Source: a virus
Virus record (IMG/VR): IMGVR_UViG_3300010885_009767
Coordinates: 1-22,396 of that record
Strand: one strand, 5' to 3'
DNA: 22,396 bases
Numbering within the stretch: the first letter of the stretch is position 1; each line of letters starts with the position of its first letter. Below, one piece after another: positions 14,368 through 20,861 of this stretch. Made by a program: the position numbers and the translations under genes. The notes below the pieces were generated by a model. That model saw nothing but the letters and a program-made list of their open reading frames with translations. It was not told the origin of the DNA and did no database searches.

Positions 14368-15641
14368 AAGTATCTCTTTAGAATTGCGTTTACAAAATAA
14401 CGAAAACAATCCAAGAAGTCAGCACGTTCCGCTAAGTTCTTTCTGTTGCTCTTCATGATTCCCCCGTCAGAGTTGCATTGCACTTGCTTGGCATCAAAGA
14501 CAAAGCCCTTGCACCGGACTGAGTTAACCTTAATGTCTAACTTCCTCAGTGCGTTGTTGCAATCAATCCGGCTATTGAAGTGTGTAGGGTTGGCTGGAAT
14601 GATTATCTGACTATCGCCCAGCTTTAGCCGTCTCTTGATCTGCGTGTATGCCGAACTGTTATCACGCTGTTGAATGCTCCTGCCGTTACCCATCGCATCA
14701 CCTGTTATCCTGAGCAGCCCTATCGGGATGCCGTAGGACTCAACGTGATCACAGAACGAGTCAACGCTTCCCTTCTCTATCTTGATCTCGTCCACCACCA
14801 CGCACCCTCTCGCCGTCTGTTGGATGACCAAGGCGCAGAGTGGGTTGATATTGAAATCGACTGAGATAAACACAGGGATATGAGGGTTGATGGCAAGGCT
14901 GTCATCTATGTGGTCGTTGTCATTCCATGCGTGCAAGAACGGGTTACTGATGTCATCCATCACGTCCCAGTCACCCTCTACGAATCGCTGGTACTGAATA
15001 GGTGGTAGTTCTTTTAAACTCTCCAGGTACTCAAGGCTGATGTATGGGTTGTCGGTGATACGTGAGTTGATATACTCCCATCGCTCCGGTAGCGTTCCCG
15101 TCCTCCACCGTTCGTAAATTACAGACTTCACCCAGTTATTGGCAGGATTACAGGTGGCAAGGCAAACGATAGGAGGATTGCCGACCGCCTTGTTCCAGCT
15201 TCCTATCCTCTCCTGTACCTTGTAGAAGGTAGCCTCTTGAAGTTCGTTCACTTCGTCAAGCCCTGCCCCGTTCACCTCAAGACCTCTGAACCTGTTCAAA
15301 TCCTTATCGTCATCGAATGACTCAGCCATGAATATTAACTCACTACCGTTGATGAAGTGAACCACGTTGGTGTCTAAGTTCCATTTCTTGACATACTTCT
15401 GCATCCCGTCATTGAGGATAGACGAGAACGATGGAAAGGTTGTTCTCTTGAGATCGGGTAGTGTCTTACGAATAATCACCCACCGTGAGCGAGGGTATGA
15501 CATACAGAGTGAACAGAGGGTTAGTAGCAGCCAATAGGTCTTACCACCTCGTATTGCCCCTCCGAATACTACTACTCGTTTGCTACCATTAACCGAAAGG
15601 TCGAACGCTGTTGTCTGTCGTTCTGTTAATGTGAAACTCAT
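14364..15641 (-). CDS. terL: Terminase large subunit
   Basis: The 425-aa protein is the ATPase-nuclease that pumps and cuts phage DNA. The ATPase half has a Walker A GGAIRGGKT (27-35), Walker B GAGLDEVNE (D129, E130), and a coupling motif CNPANNW (164-170). The RNase-H-like nuclease half has metal-binding aspartates in SVDFN (D262), TGDAMG (D315) and ERADFLDCF (D408/D411). Layout and length match the PBSX/XtmB type (Terminase_3/6 families). The start overlaps the small subunit stop as ATGA. It sits about 9.8 kb upstream of the portal, whereas these genes are usually adjacent. Confidence 0.96.
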   Translation of the reverse strand: MSFTLTERQTTAFDLSVNGSKRVVVFGGAIRGGKTYWLLLTLCSLCMSYPRSRWVIIRKTLPDLKRTTFPSFSSILNDGMQKYVKKWNLDTNVVHFINGSELIFMAESFDDDKDLNRFRGLEVNGAGLDEVNELQEATFYKVQERIGSWNKAVGNPPIVCLATCNPANNWVKSVIYERWRTGTLPERWEYINSRITDNPYISLEYLESLKELPPIQYQRFVEGDWDVMDDISNPFLHAWNDNDHIDDSLAINPHIPVFISVDFNINPLCALVIQQTARGCVVVDEIKIEKGSVDSFCDHVESYGIPIGLLRITGDAMGNGRSIQQRDNSSAYTQIKRRLKLGDSQIIIPANPTHFNSRIDCNNALRKLDIKVNSVRCKGFVFDAKQVQCNSDGGIMKSNRKNLAERADFLDCFRYFVNAILKRYL

Positions 15642-16078
15642 TCACTCTTAACCGTTCTAATAATTATCAATGGCTCTGTGGTGGTGATGTTAGTATCGCC
15701 AAGGTTAGCCCATAGCGCACGTTGACGGTTAGCCAGCCAATGTTTAGCAGCAGCCGTATCCGATGGTAGTTCTTTCTTCAAGTCTACCACCTCACCATCC
15801 CTCGTCAATGCCTGCTCAACTACCGTCACCCCTAACGCTCGGTTATACATCGCCTTGGCTACTTTGCCGTCTGCTTCGGTTTTCCCTTGCGTTAATGACT
15901 TAAAAAAATCTGGGTAGTCTTTTTTCCAAGCGTTGAATGTTGGCTCACTAACTCCTAAGATATTGCACATCTGAACATCAGTAAGTCCAAGTAGTGCCAT
16001 TTCGAACACTTGCTCGTTGAACGCTTCCTTGTACACAATCGGTCTACCACGTTCATTCTTTGGCTTCAATTCTTCCAT
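15638..16078 (-). CDS. terS: Terminase small subunit
   Basis: The 146-aa protein recognises phage DNA and hands it to the large subunit. An N-terminal helix-turn-helix is plain at about residues 33-55 (LTDVQMCNILGVSEPTFNAW), followed by DYPDFFKSLTQGK and a helical oligomerisation region with AKHWLANRQRALW near 110-123. The N-terminal GRP element is common in this group. The stop overlaps the terL start as ATGA. The ATG follows the 58-aa gene by 9 nt. A TAACTTTG just before the ATG resembles a -7 box but has no -33 match and lies too close to the start. Confidence 0.92.
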   Translation of the reverse strand: MEELKPKNERGRPIVYKEAFNEQVFEMALLGLTDVQMCNILGVSEPTFNAWKKDYPDFFKSLTQGKTEADGKVAKAMYNRALGVTVVEQALTRDGEVVDLKKELPSDTAAAKHWLANRQRALWANLGDTNITTTEPLIIIRTVKSE

Positions 16079-16087
16079 ACTCCAAAG

Positions 16088-16264
16088 TTAGTCAATATCA
16101 TAAACCGTCTTATCCTTCTTCACTCCGAAACGACTTCTCTGACGTTCTGCGAACTGAACGGCTAACACTTCCGCTTGTTGTGGTGTAAGTCCTTTAGCAA
16201 TCAGCCTACGGGTGTTAGCTGAGATAGCTTGCTTGCTCTTACCGAACAGTAAGTCATCCGTCAT
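16088..16264 (-). CDS. Small helical protein before terS, 58 aa
   Basis: The ATG (16262-16264) overlaps the stop of the 126-aa gene as ATGA, and the TAA (16088-16090) falls 9 nt before terS. The product starts MTDDLLFGKSKQAISANTRR and is basic and helical, with KGLTPQQAEVLAVQFAERQ in the middle. The full use of the gap and the coupled start are the evidence that it is a gene. Its function is unknown; a packaging accessory is suggested only by position. Confidence 0.78.
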   Translation of the reverse strand: MTDDLLFGKSKQAISANTRRLIAKGLTPQQAEVLAVQFAERQRSRFGVKKDKTVYDID

Positions 16265-16641
16265 AGCGTATAGGTATCGATTCGTTTCTTTACCATGTCG
16301 ATAAACTTCTCCATCATAGAAGCATAGTAGCTGTTGAAGTCGTTATGCCCTTCTGCGTTACGCTCGAAGAGGACGTATAGGCAAGACCTCAACCGTTGGC
16401 TGGGTGTCTTACTCCCCATCTCTTCTGCATCTATCTTGATTGACTTGAGTACCTCTTCATCGTTGAATGAGAATGACTCGCCCTTGAATGCCATCACACC
16501 GACTCCAGATGCCCATTGGTTAAGTAACTCTGCTGCCTTTGCTGGCGATAGTTCTTGCGTTCCTATCACGACTTTTAGTGTCTTGTCTCTTCGGGTGCTG
16601 ACTGACTCGATGGCGCATGGAATTAATAGTAAGTCGCTCAT
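16261..16641 (-). CDS. Conserved phage hypothetical protein, 126 aa
   Basis: The protein begins MSDLLLIPCAIESVSTRRDK, with an N-terminal beta part (TLKVVIGTQELSPAKAAELL) and a helical C-terminal part containing KTPSQRLRSCLYVLF and DFNSYYASMMEKF. The TPSQRLR...FN.(F/Y)Y..KM style of ending is one I recall from proteins near replication and packaging genes in Bacteroidota phages, but its role is not known to me. Start and stop both overlap the neighbouring small genes by ATGA. A role in replication or recombination is possible by position only. Confidence 0.85.
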   Translation of the reverse strand: MSDLLLIPCAIESVSTRRDKTLKVVIGTQELSPAKAAELLNQWASGVGVMAFKGESFSFNDEEVLKSIKIDAEEMGSKTPSQRLRSCLYVLFERNAEGHNDFNSYYASMMEKFIDMVKKRIDTYTL

Positions 16642-16814
16642 GCTGCCTTCTGTGTTGCTGCTACTTGGTCAAGGTAAACTCTGATAATCTTCTTGATTGA
16701 ATCCTTGTGGCTCTTAGGTATGCGGAATGCCACCGTAGTAGTCGGCTCGCCGTACTTATGCTTCGCCCCTGCTCCTACTCGCCTACCGCCTCTTGTTGAT
16801 ATTACTGCTTCCAT
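16638..16814 (-). CDS. Small ribbon-helix-helix-like DNA-binding protein, 58 aa
   Basis: The ATG lies at 16812-16814 and the TGA (16638-16640) overlaps the next start as ATGA. The protein begins MEAVISTRGGRRVGAGAKHK and continues YGEPTTTVAFRIPKSHKDSI. A basic Gly-rich arm followed by a short strand (TTTVAFRIP) and helices is the layout of ribbon-helix-helix proteins, and I recall GAGRPxKYGEPT-type relatives in Bacteroidota. It follows the best promoter match in the window (16821-16850) by six bases. It could therefore bind that promoter and control itself and the terminase transcript, which is inference. Confidence 0.78.
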   Translation of the reverse strand: MEAVISTRGGRRVGAGAKHKYGEPTTTVAFRIPKSHKDSIKKIIRVYLDQVAATQKAA

Positions 16815-16820
16815 GGTTTA

Positions 16821-16850
16821 CAAAGTTACTTATTCTAATTGATTATGCAA
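16821..16850 (-). promoter_or_regulatory. Promoter with -33 TTG and -7 TAnnTTTG
   Basis: The minus strand has TTG (16850-16848), a 19-nt spacer and TAACTTTG (16828-16821), a complete match to the Bacteroidota consensus and spacing. It lies in the end of the 78-aa gene and just before the RHH-like gene. Only six bases separate the box from the ATG, so the message would be nearly leaderless. It could drive terminase and tail genes at a later time than the replication genes. Confidence 0.5.
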
Positions 16851-17066
16851 TACTATACCGTTGTTTTTTAGTAGGTGCAGCCACGATAAACACCGACTGA
16901 GGTAGGTCTTGTAGATATTGCTGTTAGGTTCTAAGTTAACTAAATGAGCCGTGAATGATCGATGTGTGCGCCGTGCGTTATGGTAGGTCGTTGCCCTGTC
17001 CTTCACCTCAACTTCATCAGGTAGGTAATTGACCATGTAGTGCGTTATCTTTTCTGAGTCCGTCAT
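16830..17066 (-). CDS. Hypothetical phage protein, 78 aa
   Basis: The protein starts MTDSEKITHYMVNYLPDEVE and is helical and basic in its second half (THRSFTAHLVNLEP, YKTYLSRCLSWLHLL). The ATG overlaps the stop of the 49-aa gene as ATGA. It lies after the helicase genes and before the terminase group, where small regulatory or replication accessory proteins are common. I recognise no motif and assign no function. Confidence 0.75.
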   Translation of the reverse strand: MTDSEKITHYMVNYLPDEVEVKDRATTYHNARRTHRSFTAHLVNLEPNSNIYKTYLSRCLSWLHLLKNNGIVLHNQLE

Positions 17067-17212
17067 TTACAGCCCTCCTTCACGCACCATATCTTCCCGT
17101 GGTATACTTTAGCGAATGGACATTTACCTGCCCTGATGTCGTAGTAGGTTAGGTTGCAAGGTTGGTCTTTAGAAGGGGTTGGTGGTGGTGTTATCCCAGT
17201 CGTTGTCTGCAT
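17063..17212 (-). CDS. Small Cys-rich zinc-finger-like protein, 49 aa
   Basis: The ATG (17210-17212) lies inside the end of the helicase gene (44-nt overlap in another frame). The TGA (17063-17065) overlaps the next ATG as ATGA. After a Thr/Pro-rich leader (MQTTTGITPPPTPSKDQ), it carries C19, C31, C43 and C48 within LTYYDIRAGKCPFAKVYHGK and WCVKEGCK, a spacing that suits one zinc site. It fills the gap between helicase and the 78-aa gene. Its function is unknown. The leader may be only a by-product of overlapping the helicase frame. Confidence 0.68.
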   Translation of the reverse strand: MQTTTGITPPPTPSKDQPCNLTYYDIRAGKCPFAKVYHGKIWCVKEGCK

Positions 17213-18563
17213 AGTTTCTTAGGTCTTTAGGTTGTGGTAAAAAGCTGCTTCCTTGTGGTGATGATCCTGAGTCGCTGAAGGAGGTCATATTGGATGAATG
17301 CCGAAACTCTACCGTTCCTGTTGCCCCTTGTCGGTGCTTCTCGAATAGGTAGAATATCTCGTTGGTGTATGGTGTTCCGTTGTCGTCGTTCAGCCCGTAG
17401 TATGAAGGTCTCCAAACAAATGCTACCGTGTCTGCATCCTGTTCAAGTGATCCTGATTCTCGAAGGTCTGAAAGCATCGGTTTCTTATCGGCTCGCTTCT
17501 CTACCTCTCGACTAAGCTGGGCAAGTGCTATGATTGGTATTCCTAACTCTTTCTGTGCTGCTTTTATCGTTCGGCTTATCTCTGCGACCTCTGCCTCTCT
17601 GTTACCGCCTCTAAATCCCTCTATCGTCATCAGTTGAAGGTAGTCAATGATTACCCACTTACACCTCCCTTTGCGATGCTCTCGCTTAATTACCCTGATC
17701 GCTTCGTGTACTCCGCACCGTGCCTTGTCGTAGATCAGGAATGGTGACTTCTCAATCTTACCTATCGTCTGTTCGAAGGCTGCCAATTCAGGCTGTGTTA
17801 GGTTGCCATCCCGAAGTCTTGAAGATTGAATCTTATCTTCTGCCTCCATCAGGATTAACCGCTGGCACAGTTGAGAGGGGTTCATCTCAAGGTTAAAGTA
17901 GATGCCCGGTTCTTTGGATTGCATCCCGTGGAACAGGGCAAGTGCTGTCTTACCCATCGATGGTCTTCCGGCTATGATGATAAACTCAGGATGCCATCCA
18001 CCGGTGAACCTGTTGATTGATTGTATGCCTGTTTCTATGCCTGTGGTCTTCCCTGCTGCCGTTAATGCTGCTCGGCGGTAGTATGCCTCCCTTTCATCGT
18101 TTGTAAGCTGTAAGAGGTCGATTATGTTATCAGTCGTTCCTCCGGTGTCGAGTAGGCTGGTGAGTCTCTTGATTATTCCGGTAGCTGCCGTGTAGCCGTC
18201 CGAGGTGTTGTGCATCCCTAACGACTCCTCGGTGAGTATCTGCCCGATGCTTCTCTTGATGTTGGCATCCTTGAGGGTGGCGATGTACTCGTTGATCGGT
18301 TCGTTGTAGGTTAGGATGCTGCTCCAGTTGACAACTGTGGCGATGTATTTCGGATCGAATCCTTCTACCTCCTTAGAATACTGGAAGAAGTTAACTGCAT
18401 CAGGTGTCTTTCCTTTGGCGATTAGTGCCTCGATAACCTTGAATGCCTTGTTCGTTAACTCGTCCGTGAATAGGTTGGCTGATAGTTGAGGTAGTAGGTC
18501 TCGGTGTGTGTCACCCGTCATCAGTATGGCGATAAGTGCTTGCTCTGTTTTGCTTGTGTTCAT
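17169..18563 (-). CDS. dnaB: DnaB-type replicative helicase
   Basis: The 464-aa protein has the two-domain build of replicative hexameric helicases. An N-terminal helical domain spans about residues 1-135. A RecA-like C-terminal domain has Walker A GRPSMGKT (199-206), Walker B IIDYLQLM (305-312), and the H3/arginine-finger region LAQLSREVEKRADKKP followed by LRESGSLEQDAD. It unwinds DNA ahead of the phage fork. It stops at TAA 17169 and begins 2 nt after the initiator-like gene, the arrangement seen when a phage carries its own helicase with its origin-binding protein (as with P22 genes 18 and 12). No primase domain is fused. Confidence 0.96.
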   Translation of the reverse strand: MNTSKTEQALIAILMTGDTHRDLLPQLSANLFTDELTNKAFKVIEALIAKGKTPDAVNFFQYSKEVEGFDPKYIATVVNWSSILTYNEPINEYIATLKDANIKRSIGQILTEESLGMHNTSDGYTAATGIIKRLTSLLDTGGTTDNIIDLLQLTNDEREAYYRRAALTAAGKTTGIETGIQSINRFTGGWHPEFIIIAGRPSMGKTALALFHGMQSKEPGIYFNLEMNPSQLCQRLILMEAEDKIQSSRLRDGNLTQPELAAFEQTIGKIEKSPFLIYDKARCGVHEAIRVIKREHRKGRCKWVIIDYLQLMTIEGFRGGNREAEVAEISRTIKAAQKELGIPIIALAQLSREVEKRADKKPMLSDLRESGSLEQDADTVAFVWRPSYYGLNDDNGTPYTNEIFYLFEKHRQGATGTVEFRHSSNMTSFSDSGSSPQGSSFLPQPKDLRNYADNDWDNTTTNPF

Positions 18564-18565
18564 GG

Positions 18566-19327
18566 TTACTGGTCTTGATTAGCACCTGAGAAATGGACTC
18601 CGTTAGCAGCCCTGCTGAAGGTGGTTTGAATAGGTTTTGAAAAGGAGGTAGGTGAGTCAATGTCAAAGAATCCTGCCCAGTTACGTTCGATAGAGTTCTC
18701 TATTATCTTCATCGCCTTTGCCTTGTTTCCTTTCGATAGTTCTCTCAACTTATTGGTAAGTAGGTCAAGTGCTTTCTCGGTAGGTGTTTTCTTTATTCGT
18801 ATTCTCATGTCTATGAAGTCAACAAATAGTTCTTTGAGAATTGGATCGTTGTTGAAGTATTTCTTAGAATCAACCAACAGGACAAAATCACTTTTAGATT
18901 TTGGCTCTTTTGTTTTATTCTCTTTATATTCTTTATTCTCTTTATCCTCTTTAAACGTCTTATGAATATGGGTTGTGCCTTGGTCAGTGCCTCGGTCATG
19001 CTCTATACCGTGCTTCGGTCGTGCTATGGTCAGTGCCTCGGTAAATTTTACTAGGGCAATTACATTGCATTTGTATTGATTTATTGATGGCTGAACTACT
19101 TTTATAAGTCCATTATCTATCAACTCATCAAAGTGCTTTTTATAGGTTTTGTAAGTAGCGATATTTACTCCGTTCATTATCTGAGTAGCACTTAGCCCAA
19201 ACGATTCTCTCCAATGTAATTCATTCGCCACGGATAGAATGTAGAAATAGATTGATGTAGTCGTAGGATTAACCTTTTGAGGGTTGACACTTGCCCAGTT
19301 CCAATACCCATTGAAATATTCAAACAT
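18566..19327 (-). CDS. Replication initiator-like protein (lambda O-like organisation)
   Basis: The 253-aa protein has an N-terminal winged-helix-like domain (about 1-90: FYILSVANELHWRESFGLS, then ATYKTYKKHFDELIDNGLIKVV). The linker at 96-145 is charged. The C-terminal helical domain (about 150-235) ends AKAMKIIENSIERNWAGFFD, a pattern shared with DnaD/DnaT-type primosome domains. Phage initiators bind origin DNA through the first part and recruit helicase through the second. The linker is encoded by tandem 11-12-bp repeats and an AT-rich tract, so the origin probably lies in this gene. The helicase gene follows by 2 nt. It overlaps the 67-aa gene by 8 nt. A transcription regulator with the same winged helix is the alternative. 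Confidence 0.78.
   Translation of the reverse strand: MFEYFNGYWNWASVNPQKVNPTTTSIYFYILSVANELHWRESFGLSATQIMNGVNIATYKTYKKHFDELIDNGLIKVVQPSINQYKCNVIALVKFTEALTIARPKHGIEHDRGTDQGTTHIHKTFKEDKENKEYKENKTKEPKSKSDFVLLVDSKKYFNNDPILKELFVDFIDMRIRIKKTPTEKALDLLTNKLRELSKGNKAKAMKIIENSIERNWAGFFDIDSPTSFSKPIQTTFSRAANGVHFSGANQDQ
18890..18960. other. AT-rich tract, candidate DNA-unwinding element
   Basis: This stretch of the initiator gene is nearly all A/T with an A-rich minus strand. It contains a 13-bp direct repeat, TTATTCTCTTTAT, at 18915-18927 and 18933-18945 (plus strand), 18 bp apart. It adjoins the iteron array on one side only, as the AT-rich region does in lambda ori. In the protein it encodes a low-complexity Lys/Glu/Asn linker, which suggests the DNA sequence matters more than the amino acids. 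Confidence 0.55.
18975..19042. repeat. Iteron array, candidate replication origin
   Basis: Six tandem units of 11-12 bp run GTGCCTTGGTCA, GTGCCTCGGTCA, a degenerate TGCTCTATACC, GTGCTTCGGTC, GTGCTATGGTCA and GTGCCTCGGT (plus strand). The 16-mer TGGTCAGTGCCTCGGT occurs perfectly at 18981-18996 and 19027-19042. The units lie inside the initiator-like gene, next to the AT-rich tract at 18890-18960, as in lambda ori within gene O. They probably bind the initiator's N-terminal domain. Confidence 0.66.
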
Positions 19328-19523
19328 CGTATCCGAAATAAGTTAATATTTTTTCATCCAAATGCAATGCAGTTTCAAGTAGTAACTCTTCCATTGCCAT
19401 TTCTTTCTTAAAATCATCACTTCTAAATTCTGAATCTAAATGCCTCAATCTGCTTTCAATCCATAATGACTTAATCATTTCAATCAACTTATCTTTTTCA
19501 AGGTTCTCGATTTTTGCTTTCAT
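19320..19523 (-). CDS. Hypothetical protein at head of replication operon, 67 aa
   Basis: The protein begins MKAKIENLEKDKLIEMIKSL and is acidic and helical throughout, probably a short coiled coil. Its ATG comes about 12 nt after the T-run of the terminator hairpin, so its expression should depend on readthrough or on a local start. TATTTTTG (19529-19536) next to the ATG matches TAnnTTTG but lacks a -33 partner. It overlaps the initiator gene by 8 nt and may act with it. No family is recognised. Confidence 0.76.
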   Translation of the reverse strand: MKAKIENLEKDKLIEMIKSLWIESRLRHLDSEFRSDDFKKEMAMEELLLETALHLDEKILTYFGYDV

Positions 19524-19535
19524 AATTTCAAAAAT

Positions 19536-19643
19536 AAAAAAGCCCTATAAAGGCTGCGGTCAGAGCGGGTTAGATTTCTCTTTCCCATCGCAGCCCGTAT
19601 AGGGCAAAATGTTTTCTTATTATTCAGGCTCTGACCTCTGAAT
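19536..19643 (-). ncRNA. Structured RNA or leader with complementary loops and terminator
   Basis: The minus-strand RNA would start near 19643. Hairpin 1 is ATTCAG (19643-19638) / CTGAAT (19627-19622) with a 10-nt loop containing GGTCAGAGC (19636-19628). Hairpin 2 pairs GCCCTATA with TATAGGGC and GGCTGCG with CGCAGCC across a 2x2 internal loop (19605-19589 with 19558-19542). Its 30-nt loop carries GCTCTGACC (19566-19558), the exact complement of loop 1. Six T follow hairpin 2 (19541-19536), so it is an intrinsic terminator. A 9-bp kissing or pseudoknot pairing is predicted. It is either a roughly 108-nt small RNA or a leader that controls readthrough into the replication operon. I recognise no known RNA family. 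Confidence 0.6.
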
Positions 19644-19648
19644 CTTCA

Positions 19649-19656
19649 CAAAGATA
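19649..19656 (-). promoter_or_regulatory. Promoter-like -7 element for the structured RNA
   Basis: TATCTTTG on the minus strand is a perfect TAnnTTTG, placed so that transcription would begin at the foot of hairpin 1. It directly follows the terminator of the lipoprotein gene. No TTG is found 17-23 nt upstream, so only half of the consensus is present. Confidence 0.45.
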
Positions 19657-19714
19657 AAATAAAAGCAGGTGACTTAATCGCTCCCTTAAATATTTATTTG
19701 CGACATCACCTGCT
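19657..19714 (-). terminator. Terminator after the lipoprotein gene
   Basis: On the minus strand AGCAGGTGA (19714-19706) pairs perfectly with TCACCTGCT (19672-19664), followed by TTTATTTT. The 33-nt loop is long for a terminator, though inner GTCGC/GCGAT-type pairing may shorten it. It lies about 20 nt after the stop of the lipoprotein gene and before the structured RNA promoter. Confidence 0.6.
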
Positions 19715-19734
19715 CTGTGGCTTAGTGCCGATTT

Positions 19735-19992
19735 TCATTTAATGTAGTACGTACAGGTCGTAGTCACCGTGACTTTATTATTACCGACTCCGGTTGTAGC
19801 TGTGCTTGCCATTCCATCAGCTACCTTCCGTGCTTCCTTAGCTGTCAATTCGCATTTCTTAACGTAGGTGATCACTTCTGAATCGCTGTACTTCGACTCT
19901 GTGACTGTTTTGATGTTGAACTGGTAGCATGACTTCTCACAGGAGGTCAACGTAGCTACGATGATCGTTAGTAGGATGATTGCTTTTTTCAT
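19735..19992 (-). CDS. Small lipoprotein, 85 aa
   Basis: A lipoprotein signal is clear: MKKAIILLTIIVATLTSC, with basic start, hydrophobic core and lipobox L-T-S-C18. The mature part is about 67 residues with a Cys soon after the lipid anchor (EKSCYQFN) and a further pair, C47 and C80, that could form a disulphide in the periplasm. It is Thr-rich and probably beta. Phage-encoded small lipoproteins often block superinfection or alter the cell surface. It is the last gene before a terminator, so it belongs to the early/accessory transcript. A spanin-like lysis role seems less likely here, because no lysis genes are near. Confidence 0.76.
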   Translation of the reverse strand: MKKAIILLTIIVATLTSCEKSCYQFNIKTVTESKYSDSEVITYVKKCELTAKEARKVADGMASTATTGVGNNKVTVTTTCTYYIK

Positions 19993-20015
19993 GGTTTAGT
20001 TGTTTAGGTTGGTTG

Positions 20016-20618
20016 TTATCTTTTTCCCAAGTTTTTAATGAAGTTGTCCATTGTGCTTTTAGAGATTTCATAAAAATCTCTATTTGTAAATATTCCTTGC
20101 TTGTCAATAAACTTTCTCACATCACTAAATTGGCGATAAAAACTATTATCAATTTCATCTATTAAACGATTTTCGTCATTTCTTTCGCTTAACTTTTTGA
20201 ACTGTTCCCAGTATTTTAAAGCATGATGTATTTTAGTTTCAATAAAATAAGAGCGTCCAAAATTGCCTGCAAACTGAAATTCATAGAAACTTTCATCTTT
20301 ACTAAAATTGAAATAATCAGGTATTTGATTCTCTCGCAAACACATAATATTTCTTTTTTCAAGGCTTAATTTTTCGCAAACCAAATCAATAATTGACTGA
20401 TAGACATCCATAGTATATATTTTACCTATCATTTTTGGTACTGTTTGAATTGAACAACTATCAATTGTGTTTGTGGCAAGATTATGATATTGACTTTCGG
20501 ATGTTACGAAATCATACTTGAATACTACTGAAATTGGAATCAAGTCTATAGTAAAATAAATTTGATATTTCTGTTCGCCTTCGCCACAGGTAAATATCTG
20601 TTGGTTTTTAATTTCCAT
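20016..20618 (-). CDS. Unknown AT-rich accessory protein, 200 aa
   Basis: I take the ATG at 20616-20618, which shares a base with the previous stop (TGATG); a GTG one codon upstream is possible. The N-terminal half is beta-rich (QKYQIYFTIDLIPISVVFKYDF) and the C-terminal half helical and charged (KIHHALKYWEQFKKLSERND, IDEIDNSFYRQFSDVRKF). A sampled line is about 27% GC against about 45% in the next gene, suggesting recent acquisition. It may be a moron or anti-defence gene, but I cannot name a family. It ends 24 nt before the lipoprotein gene. Confidence 0.76.
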   Translation of the reverse strand: MEIKNQQIFTCGEGEQKYQIYFTIDLIPISVVFKYDFVTSESQYHNLATNTIDSCSIQTVPKMIGKIYTMDVYQSIIDLVCEKLSLEKRNIMCLRENQIPDYFNFSKDESFYEFQFAGNFGRSYFIETKIHHALKYWEQFKKLSERNDENRLIDEIDNSFYRQFSDVRKFIDKQGIFTNRDFYEISKSTMDNFIKNLGKR

Positions 20619-20857
20619 CACTCAAAGTTTTTGCCTTCTGCTTCCCTGAAATCAATATCATTACCATAATTGATTCTATGCTCAGATATTTTAATAAGCA
20701 TAGAGGCTCTCTCAAGTTCATACTTTAATGAATTGTTTGCTTGCTTCGCTAAGTTGGCTTGAGCCTTCGCTTGGTCAACTGATATATCATTCTTGTCCAA
20801 CTTTTCCATTTGGTCAAAAATGAAGTGCAGTAGTGATTTGTTGTTTACTGGTGTCAT
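20618..20857 (-). CDS. Small helical phage protein, 79 aa
   Basis: The product, MTPVNNKSLLHFIFDQMEKL and onward, contains ISVDQAKAQANLAKQANNS and a Tyr/Glu/Arg-rich helix. I recall very similar short proteins (LLHFIF..M..L....I....AKAQA.LAKQANN) in many Bacteroidota phages and prophages, usually near nucleases and regulators, with no known function that I can cite. It ends by TGATG coupling with the 200-aa gene and begins 4 nt after the VRR-NUC stop. Confidence 0.8.
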   Translation of the reverse strand: MTPVNNKSLLHFIFDQMEKLDKNDISVDQAKAQANLAKQANNSLKYELERASMLIKISEHRINYGNDIDFREAEGKNFE

Positions 20858-20861
20858 GGTT

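Noticed and set aside
16083-16090. TAACTTTG just before terS as a promoter
   Set aside because: No TTG lies 17-23 nt upstream and only four bases separate it from the ATG. It is probably chance.
18811-18999. 62-aa minus-strand frame rich in KRIKRIKNIKRI
   Set aside because: It is a shadow reading of the iteron and AT-rich part of the initiator gene.
18890-19042. CRISPR array
   Set aside because: Repeats are only 11-12 bp, directly tandem and without spacers, which fits iterons and not CRISPR.
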